Source of the DNA: Megaustenia siamemsis
Lineage: Eukaryota > Mollusca > Gastropoda > Stylommatophora > Ariophantidae
Assembly (NCBI GenBank): GCA_032433765.1
Contig: JAVIAB010000051.1
Location: 153,526,421-153,590,420 of the forward strand
Length of the DNA: 64,000 nucleotides
Direction of reading: 5' to 3'
Positions 55,965 to 64,000 of the stretch are shown here, one piece after another. Position 1 is the stretch's first letter. Each line of letters starts with the position of its first letter. The notes below the pieces were generated by a model that saw nothing but the letters and a program-made list of their open reading frames with translations, was not told the DNA's origin and searched no databases. The translations under genes and the position numbers were made by a program.

Positions 55965-58900
55965 CTATATCTGCAATGTCGTTTCCTGTATAAATTTTAC
56001 TGTCTTTTGTAATTCTTGCAGTGGCCCATATAGTATTGTCTGTAGTGTTGTATCTATGGGCCAATGGATTTTCCTCAGTCTACTATATTCAGTAAAGTCT
56101 TGAAGTATGTGTTCAGCAGTCTGGGGCGCCTGTCCACATGTACAAGTAGTTGAGGTGCCGATCTTGAATTTTGTATACATGTGACTATGGAGTCGATTGT
56201 GCCCTGTTCTGAGGCGTATAATGATAACTTGTTCATATCTATTCATATTATGAAATGCATCCTGATTTGGGGCTTGTGGTCCTCTGATTGATTTGATTAT
56301 CTGTTTCTTATGATGCTATGTAACCGGTGTATCTAGTTGTCTGCCTGTTGAACCTTCTTTTGCCAACTGATCTGCTTTCTCATTTCCTGATATTCCACAG
56401 TGAGATGGGATCCACTGCAGGGCAACCATGTAGTGCTTGCAGAGTTAAGTCAATAAGGTCTGCAGATGTGGTAATTTTCTGGATTGTAGTGTCTGGAGTA
56501 CTGATCTTGCATCTGTCAAAAACATTACAGGATGTGGGCTAAGATTACTGTTCAGCAGTTTTTCTATTGCCAACTTTAGTGCTTGTATTTCTGCATCATA
56601 ATTGTGACAATATTTTCCTGTTGCTATTTTATTCATATCCCTAGTGTTATTTGGGTACTCTATATATGCACCTGCTCCCCCACTCTTTTGCTGATCCATC
56701 TGTGTACACACGAATCCATAGGTCTTGTGGGTATTCTTCATCCAGGAAACTGAGAGTTATTGTTTTTTGCTGTAGACTATATTGTTCTTCTTTGTCAACT
56801 ATTCCTTTCACTTCTGTCCGTATTTGCACTGATAATCCTGATTCCTCTGTCTAGGGAGTCTGTTCTGGTTGAGTCTGGGCAGTAGGGAGTTAACAACTCT
56901 TGGCATGTCTGGTGTTTGTCTACTTATACGCTTGGCTTGCTGGATAAAGCTGCTTCTCTTAAGTCGTCCCAATGCAAGATTTTGGAATCTGTCCTTCATT
57001 GGATGTCTCGGCATGCATGCAAATTTTTCTGCCAGTATCAGCACCTTTGTGTCTCTCCGTTCTCTCAGTGCTGGTATCCTCCACAATTTCTCCATCTCCA
57101 ATATTTGTGTTTTCATTGCTCCTGTGATGACCCTAAGTGCCTGGTTTTGTACATTATCCAGTTCTTGCAGTGTGATGTTTCATGCTGAGCACCATGCGGA
57201 TGATCCATATTCTAAATGTGGGCGTATACTCTGTTGGTAAACTTTACTGAGTATTTTCCCACTCGCACCCCATGTGGTTCCACACAGCTTTCTTAGAATA
57301 GCCAATTTCCTCCTTGCTTTTTGGGCTGCCTTATTTATCTGCTGTTTCCAAGATAGTTCGTTATCAAATGTAACTCCGAGATATGTAGCTTGTATGTCTT
57401 CTTTCACAGGCTCATTGTTTATGTATATGGCTCCTGCTTTTAGTTTTGGGGAGAGAGTGAAAAGTGTAGTACTGCATTTGTATGTATTGATGCTGATATA
57501 CCATCTACTTGTCCATGAATTCAGTGCATTCATAGCTCTTTGTAACAATTTGGAGGCCACTGTTGCATACTCCTCTGTGTACCACATTACCAAGTCATCT
57601 GCATACATTGCCACTTTGATGCCATGTGGTAGTTCAGTAACTAGGTCATTGATGTAGATCAGAAAAAGTGTTGGAGATAGTACCCCTCCTTGTGGAACGC
57701 CCTGGCGCAGTAAGAGCTTCTTACTCTTAAGACCATCCAGTTGCACTCTGGCTCTTCTGTTATGCAGGTATGCTTTGACCCTTTTGTACATCCTACCATT
57801 TACTCCATAATTTCTCAGTTTCTTCAAAAGCCCTTCTTTCCATACCTTATCAAATGCTTTCTTTAGGTCTATCCATGCTGCTAGTACCAGTTTCTTTTCC
57901 TGAAACGCGTCCTCAATTTCCTGGGAAAGATAGGTTGCCTGATCTTCGGTAGAGTAACACTGTCTAAAGCTTGCTTGTTGTGGGACATGGATATTTTCAC
58001 TTTCCAGGTACCACTGCAGTCTGAGATTGATTATACGTCCCATTGTTTTACACAAACAGCTTGTAATGCTGTTTGGTCTATAGCTGGATGTCGTTGAACC
58101 ATCTTTCCCTGGCTTTAGTTTTGGTATCATAATTGCTACTCTCCATGCCTGTGATCCAGCAAATGTTGTAGATCTGCAGTAGTTTTGCTTTAGCTTCAGT
58201 TCCCAAGTTCTTAATCATTTCATTGGACACTCCATCACTGCCTGGTGACTTTTTCACTTTTAATTTGGATATTGCCTGCTTTAGCTCTCTTTGTGTAATG
58301 GGTATTTCCATGACTTCATGTGTTGTATCTTCTTGTCTTGCATTTTGTTGTTTTAAACGGATCTCTTGTCGTTTCTCTAGGCTAATTTCAATATTATTGT
58401 CATTTGCAAAGAAGTCTGCAAAGTGATTTGCTGCATGCTTACCTGTTAGGATGTTTCCATCCTTCTTCAGTGTAATTTTGGTGTTCCTTTCTGTACCCTC
58501 ACCATTCAGCTGTTTTACAAGCTTCCACACTTTTCTTGTGTCTTGTTCAAGATTCAAGGACTATGTTTTCTCTTTCCAGCTTCTCCGTCTGGCTTGTAAT
58601 TTAGCCCGTTGAAATTTGACTTTAGCATGCTGATAGTTATTGTGGTGTTCCTGGCAAGGGTTATTTTCTGCTTGCTTTCGAGATATTTCCATGTCATTGT
58701 GCAGTTGTTCTAGTTCGCTACTCCAGTATGGTTTGTAGTGTTTCCCTGCCCTCTAGGTATTGTTTCACTGGCAGCTTGTATTATTAGTCTACTGAATTCA
58801 TCAATTATTTTGTTGATGTCTCTATCTGTATTTATATCTTTAGTCAGTACACTGTTGTAGTGCTGATACATTTTCCAGTCTGCCTTTTTGTAATTCCATC

Positions 58901-59570
58901 TCGAGAGAGTGCTGCTCTCCCAGACGGCCTCATTTTGCACCACTAAAAAGACAGGTCGGTGGTCGCTGCCTCCAAGTTGTTTCCCAACAATTCGTGTGAT
59001 ATTCCAATCCAGGTCTGGTGAATGGAAAGCAAGGTCTGGTGTAGATGTGGTATGCCATGATCTGGAGCAGAATGTTGGTGGATCTGTTGACTGGTTTAAT
59101 TGTATAAGCCTATTGTCATCCTGCCAGTTTTCAAGTTCTTCACCTCTCTTGTCCATATGTTCATAGCCCCAGCTCTGTGAATTGCTGTTAAAGTCTCCAC
59201 ATACAATTATTCTTTCTTCTAATGTAATTGTGTCTAGTGCTAGTGGGCGGTCACTTGGACAGTAGTAGTTAAGTAGGTGAATGTCTGTATTTTCTGTCCT
59301 GAGGTGCAGTATTTGATATTCCGTCCCATCCATATACACTTCAATCTGACATGCATTGCATTTGTTCTATACAAGTGTCAATATTCCACCCTTTTGTCAG
59401 TTTTTTTCTGTCAGATCGGTAGCACTGGTATCACCTAATCTTCAAGGCTATGTCTTTGTTTAGATGAGTTTCCAGCAAACAGCATATGCTTATTTGTTCT
59501 TCATGCAGGATATTTTCTAACTCTTCTTTTTACTGTACCCATCTCTTTTGCTGATAATGCCTTCAGTATT
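55965..59570 (-). pseudogene. LINE ORF2: endonuclease, RT, RNase H, CCHC-like end
   Basis: From about 59570 down: MHWNTEGIISKRDGYSKK in shifted frames and LETHLNKDIALK (endonuclease start), RIIVCGDFNSNSQSWGYEH and GSDHRPVFLVV (catalytic boxes), KSPGSDGVSNEMIKNLG, SSYRPNSITSCLCKTMGRII, WIDLKKAFDKVWKEGLLK, GVPQGGVLSPTLFLIYINDL and MYADDLVMWYTEE (RT), RVYTDGSAKEWGSR, DAEIQALKLAIEK and MFLTDARSVLQTL (RNase H), then VIIIRLRTGHNRLHSHMYTK and CTCGQAPQTAEHIL. Frame changes or stops occur near 59340, 58560-58700, 58100, 57180, 56800 and 56250-56440, so it is inactive. Confidence 0.88.
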
Positions 59571-59593
59571 CCAGTGCATTATTTTGAGTGGTC

Positions 59594-59791
59594 TTATTTT
59601 GGATTGACCAGTAGCTCTATTCTCTCGCCCCCTGACTCCACAGAGCGGTTGAGAAGGACATCCAGTAATAATGTTTGGGCCCTTTCGAGGCTGAGGGCCC
59701 GGCGCTGCACCTGCCTGAGTGTCTCACACAGGGCGAGTGACATCGATTTGCGGTTATAGACATACTTCCCATTGGCGTGAGTGCGTGGCAT
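59594..59791 (-). pseudogene. Possible LINE ORF1 remnant
   Basis: A 65-codon frame (MPRTHANGKYVYNRKSMSLA...RALSLERAQTLLLDVLLNR...) sits between the 5' end of the LINE and its ORF2. By position it may be the end of ORF1; no diagnostic motif is visible. Confidence 0.4.
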
Positions 59792-59961
59792 CCTGATTGT
59801 TGTAGTGCGCCTTTTGGCTGGTTGCCTTCGACTTCAGCACTTGAACTTGCTAGAGCAGACTGTGGTCTTGCTCGGTTATAGGAATGCCTGGCCAGTCTTG
59901 GTTTTCACTCCCTGGTGACTGTTAAGCCCCATCCCCACGACAAGGAGCTGGCCTTGATGAG

Positions 59962-60170
59962 GAGATAGAGAGTGAACCAGACAGACAAACAGAGAGAAAT
60001 AGGGAGTGAACCTGAAAGACAGAGACAAGAAGAGTGAACCAGACGGACAAACAGAGAGAAATAGGGAGTGAACCTGAAAGACAGAGACAAGAAGAGTGAA
60101 CCAGACGGACAAACAGAGAGAGACAGGGAGTGAACCAGTCATACAGAGAGGGATAGAGAAAGAGGGATGT
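59962..60170. repeat. GA-rich tandem repeat, right block (62-bp period)
   Basis: About three 62-bp units made of two related halves (AGTGAACCAGACGGACAAAC and AGTGAACCTGAAAGACAGAG). Confidence 0.88.
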
Positions 60171-60865
60171 TAAATTAATGTATCAGATCGGTAACTTACT
60201 AAATGTCAGTACATCAAATGACTGTATACTCTGCACCAGCAACACCGGCCTTTTATCGCTCATGGAAGCTGAGAACACGTAAACTCATTGCACACGTAGG
60301 TCAACGTTTCAGTGGAAGCGGTCACGCTGATCCATTCATCTTGTGTTTACGAATTTTCTCCAGGTTCTCACGTACTCGACTCTTCAATTTAGATCAAAGA
60401 AGAGTAGTCGAATACAGAGGAAATTAAACGATATTAAAGATTGTCGACGGCGGGTATGTGGCTCCTGCGGTATGCGGATTGACATTCTTGTTCTAAGTGG
60501 ATTTACTTACGTTAAAACGACACCTAACCCGTCATATAATCAACATACGCACGAAACACACTAAATGAACCTGCCCGATTTTGTTTCAAGTGAGCGGGCC
60601 TCAGACGGTCTCACAGATCGACAAAGCACCATCTGCAAGTCAATTCTCATGAATATTTCTCGCTGGGATTCTAACATTACAACCATAATGCAATATCGAC
60701 TTTCTTCTACGTTTTCTATTCATCTTTAATGACTTTAGTCTTCACTAAGACAACAACTTTATCCTCATTAAGACTAACAAAAGGAGGTGGATCATTTAGG
60801 AAAACATCACAAGGTGTTCTGTGGTGTGTAGGTGATCATGCCCCGCAAAATATTTCTGTTGGTTA
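60171..60865. other. unassigned single-copy sequence
   Basis: Nothing recognised. Confidence 0.5.
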
Positions 60866-61296
60866 TGTTTTTATCGACTTTACTGTTGATTTCTGTCTAT
60901 GTCAAACTCTTTATCAACTTTAACGCTGATTTCTATCTATGTCAAACTCTTTATCAACTTTAATGTTGATTCCTATCTATGTCAAACTCTTTATCAACTT
61001 TACTGTTGATTCCTATCTATGCCAAGCGCTTTATCAACGTTAATGTTGATTTATATGTATGCCAAACTCTTTATCAACTTTAATGTTGATTTCTATCTAT
61101 GTCAAACTCTTTATCAACTTTAATTTTGATTTATGTCTATGCCAAGCTCTTTATCTACCTTAATGTTGATTTATATGTATGTCAAACCCTTAATCAACTT
61201 TAATGTTGATTTCTATCTATGTCAAACCCTTAATCAACTTCGATGTTGAATTATGTATATGTCAAACTCTTTATCAACTTTAATGTTGATATCTGC
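60866..61296. repeat. 40-bp minisatellite, about 11 copies
   Basis: Units TTTATCAACTTTAATGTTGA plus TTTCTATCTATGTCAAACTC. Each contains the short inverted repeat ATCAAC-TTTAAT-GTTGAT, a potential hairpin. Confidence 0.93.
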
Positions 61297-61985
61297 TGAA
61301 GTGTTACTGTTATAACATATAGACTAGGAATAGATTAGAATAATAGAATGGGAGATATAGGTTGGGTTGGATGTATTAGGGTTACCCATAACGAAGTATT
61401 GGGGAGCAGTAACATAAATAGAAGCGGAGGTGCTCCTCACAGCAGCAAAGCTGGAAGTTGTCAGCGACCCACAGCTGATGGCTTGCGTCAGGATCGGTGA
61501 ACCTGAACTAGACAGACCCTGCTCCACCAATCCGTGGTGCCTCCAGTAACCTGTTTAGTCTGACTAAGCGGTTTGGAATCGAAGAGGGAAGACAACCTAG
61601 TACTCAAAAATGTCGCGCTGAAGTCGGATGTATTGGGCCGAAAGGCGCAAGTATCACAGTTATACTGCAAACCACAACGCAGACACGCCTACTTAACGTC
61701 CTTTTAAGGGCGGATGACGAAGAGGTGTACTCCTTTAGTCATCGGGCGAACGCAAGCAATCAGGTAACATAAATAAAATAACAGCAGCCATTTTAGGAAA
61801 ATTGTGCATGGACAATTTTAGTTTTTAGAGGAATTGAACTTGACTTTTTGCCAAAAGTCGATGTCTCAAGTCCAGAATTTAGGTTTGGTAAAGAACTGAG
61901 AAATGTAGGAAATGGACAAGTTAGGTTTATGTGGTGAGAGATAGATAGAGAGAGATAAAGACATATAGAGAGATATAGAGTGTGA

Positions 61986-61987
<2 letters not shown>
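61297..61987. other. unassigned single-copy sequence
   Basis: Nothing recognised. Confidence 0.5.

Positions 61988-62074
<87 letters not shown>
61988..62074. repeat. (AT)n microsatellite with ACATGT interruption
   Basis: About 40 AT dinucleotides, interrupted by ACATGT at about 62019. Confidence 0.97.
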
Positions 62075-62077
<3 letters not shown>

Positions 62078-62462
62078 TCTTTGAGTACACGCTAGCCATT
62101 ATTTTGAAGCTCAGGGGTTAGCCAGAATGTCAAGATGGAGTTATTGATTGCTCAAAATTTGACACAAAAGTCCAGAGTTTATCCTGGTCTTGATTGATTG
62201 GCTGAGAGAACAACAGTCAGCTACTCTGTCGCAAATTAGGCAGATGAGACAGGGCTGTTTAACCACATGCATTAGGAAAATTAGACAGATAGAGAAAGAT
62301 AGAGTAAAGTAGAGAAGACATAGAACACATAGACAGATAGAGAACAAGCAGAGACAGAGAGCGAGATAGAGAAAGAGAGATGCAGACAAGATGGGGCGAG
62401 ATTCTCTAAATCAACCAACCAAGTTAGATATATTTCTCTTGAAGACATAGTTTAGTTCAGAA
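62075..62462. other. unassigned single-copy sequence
   Basis: GA-rich at 62280-62395; nothing else recognised. Confidence 0.5.
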
Positions 62463-64000
62463 GTGTTCCAAAGTTAGATTAATAATGTGTGTGTTCCAGA
62501 GTTAGATTAATAAATGTGTGTGTTCCAGAGTTAGATTAATAAATGTGTGTGTTCCAGAGTTAGATTAATAAATGTGTGTGTTCCAGAGTTAGATTAATAA
62601 ATGTGTGTGTTCCAGAGTTAGATTAATAAATGTGTTTGTTCCAAAGTTAGATTAATAAATGTGTGTGTTCCAAAGTTAGATTAATAAATGTGTCTGTTCC
62701 AGAGTTAGATTAATAAATGTGTTTGTTCCAAAGTTAGATTAATAAATGTGTGTGTTCCAAAGTTAGATTAATAAATGTGTTTGTTCCAAAGTTAGATTAA
62801 TAAATGTGTGTGTTCCAAAGTTAGATTAATAAATGTGTTTGTTCCAAAGTTAGATTAATAAATGTGTTTGTTCCAGAGTTAGATTAATAAATGTGTGTGT
62901 TCCAGAGTTAGATTAATAAATGTGTGTGTTCCAGAGTTAGATTAATAAATGTGTGTGTTCCAGAGTTAGATTAATAAATGTGTTTGTTCCAAAGTTAGAT
63001 TAATAAATGTGTGTGCTCCAAATTTAGATTAATAAATGTGTGTGTTCTAAAGTTAGATTAATAAATGTGTGTGTTCCAGAGTTAGATTAACAAATGTGTG
63101 TGTTTCAGAGTTAGATTAATAAATGTGTGTGTTCCAGAGTTAGATTAATAAATGTGTGTTTTAAAGTTAGATTAATAAATGTGTTTGTTCCAAAGTTAGA
63201 TTAATAAATGTGTTTGTTCCAGAGTTAGATTAATAAATGTGTTTGTTCCAAAGTTAGATTAATAAATGTGTGTGTTCCAGAGTTAGATTAATAAATGTGT
63301 GTGCTCCAAAGTTAGATTAATAAATGTGTGTGTTCTAAAGTTAAATTAATAAATGTGTGTGTTCCAGAGTTAGATTAATAAATGTGTGTGTTCCAAAGTT
63401 AGATTAATAAATGTGTTTGTTCCAGAGTTAGATTAATAAATGTGTGTGTTCCAGAGTTAGATTAATAAATGTGTGTGCTCCAAAGTTAGATTAATAAATG
63501 TGTGTGTTCCAAAGTTAGATTAATAAATGTGTGTGTTCCAGAGTTAGATTAATAAATGTGTGTGTTCCAGAGTTAGATTAATAAATGTGTTTGTTCCAAA
63601 GTTAGATTAATAAATGTGTGTGTTCCAGAGTTAGATTAATAAATGTGTGTGTTCCAAAGTTAGATTAATAAATGTGTTTGTTCCAGAGTTAGATTAATAA
63701 ATGTTTTTGTTCCAGAGTTAGATTAATAAATGTGTTTGTTCCAGAGTTAGATTAATAAATGTGTGTGTTCCAGAGTTAGATTAATAAATGTGTGTGTTCC
63801 AAAGTTAGATTAATAAATGTGTTTGTTCCAGAGTTAGATTAATAAATGTGTTTGTTCCAGAGTTAGATTAATAAATGTGTTTGTTCCACAATTAGATTAA
63901 TAAATGTGTTTGTTCCAGAATTAGATTAATAAATGTGTTTGTTCCAGAATTAGATTAATAAATGTGTTTGTTCCAGAATTAGATTAATAAATGTGTTTGT
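62463..64000. repeat. 29-bp minisatellite, about 53 copies, open at window end
   Basis: Units GTTCCAGAGTTAGATTAATA plus AATGTGTGT. Variants are CCAAAG/CCAGAG and GTGTTT/GTGTGT; the last few units have CCAGAATTAG, a young subfamily. Every unit contains AATAAA followed by a GT-rich stretch on the plus strand. Confidence 0.97.

Larger units (their letters stand above)
55920..59970 (-). mobile_element. 4-kb LINE inside a GA-rich array
   Basis: The insert 55929-59961 is flanked by GAGATAGAG (55920-55928 and 59962-59970) and by the same tandem repeat on both sides. The minus-strand 3' end has an (AGAT)n tail. Full domain order is present (short ORF1-like segment, endonuclease, RT, RNase H, C-terminal Cys-rich region), so it is close to full length. 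The family is related to the nested LINE at 5498-7865. Confidence 0.88.

Noticed and set aside
61793..62099. Tyr/Ile repeat frames
   Set aside because: Translation of the (AT)n microsatellite.

Overview
The window looks like a gene-poor, repeat-rich stretch of an invertebrate animal genome. The evidence is many non-LTR retrotransposon (LINE) copies, a tRNA-derived SINE, a Polinton/Maverick-type DNA polymerase B gene with a spliced 5' leader, and about 19 kb (roughly 30%) of minisatellite arrays with units of 11 to 73 bp. The mix of RTE/CR1-like and RNase H-bearing I/Jockey-like LINEs suits a mollusc or other lophotrochozoan, but that is a guess. I found no convincing host protein gene, rRNA, functional tRNA, CRISPR array or bacterial-type operon.

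Layout. 0-9.6 kb: a 52-bp array, a 73-bp array, an old minus-strand LINE (8.43-4.65 kb) split by a younger LINE (5498-7865) whose 5' half is inverted and which is itself hit by a 235-bp retroposon, then a 38-bp array. 10-27.7 kb: one 30-bp minisatellite, split first by a degraded 3.2-kb LINE (10123-13325) and then by a 12.7-kb palindromic element (14712-27454). 27.7-32.5 kb: a SINE, LINE 3' ends and arrays of 11, 15, about 27 and 42 bp. 32.5-39.1 kb: a 4-kb, almost intact LINE (endonuclease, reverse transcriptase, RNase H) inside a 24-bp array of about 105 units. 39.1-41.9 kb: mostly unassigned. 41.9-46.9 kb: a 5-kb array of 38-bp units. 47.2-50.2 kb: a minus-strand LINE in which a piece of reverse-transcriptase coding sequence has become a 46-bp minisatellite, into which another LINE then inserted. 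50.2-55.8 kb: unassigned sequence, SINE remnants, two ribozyme-like motifs and a 33-bp array. 55.8-60.2 kb: a 4-kb minus-strand LINE inside a GA-rich array. 60.2-64 kb: a 40-bp array, an (AT)n tract and a 29-bp array that runs off the end.

The most unusual object is the palindromic element 14712-27454. It has 5'-AG...CT-3' ends and a perfect 6-bp target duplication (AATGCG); removing it and one duplication restores an exact 30-bp repeat unit. Its two arms of about 6.2 kb are nearly identical. Each carries one divergently transcribed gene for a protein of about 1,460 residues: C2H2 zinc fingers, an OTU-protease-like patch and a protein-primed-type DNA polymerase B with all six core motifs. I see no integrase, ATPase, protease or capsid gene. 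Each gene copy is frameshifted, but at a different place. The centre carries a second copy of the terminal motif, as if two unit-length elements were joined head to head. The same minisatellite runs in the same direction on both sides, which argues against a fold-back sequencing artefact.
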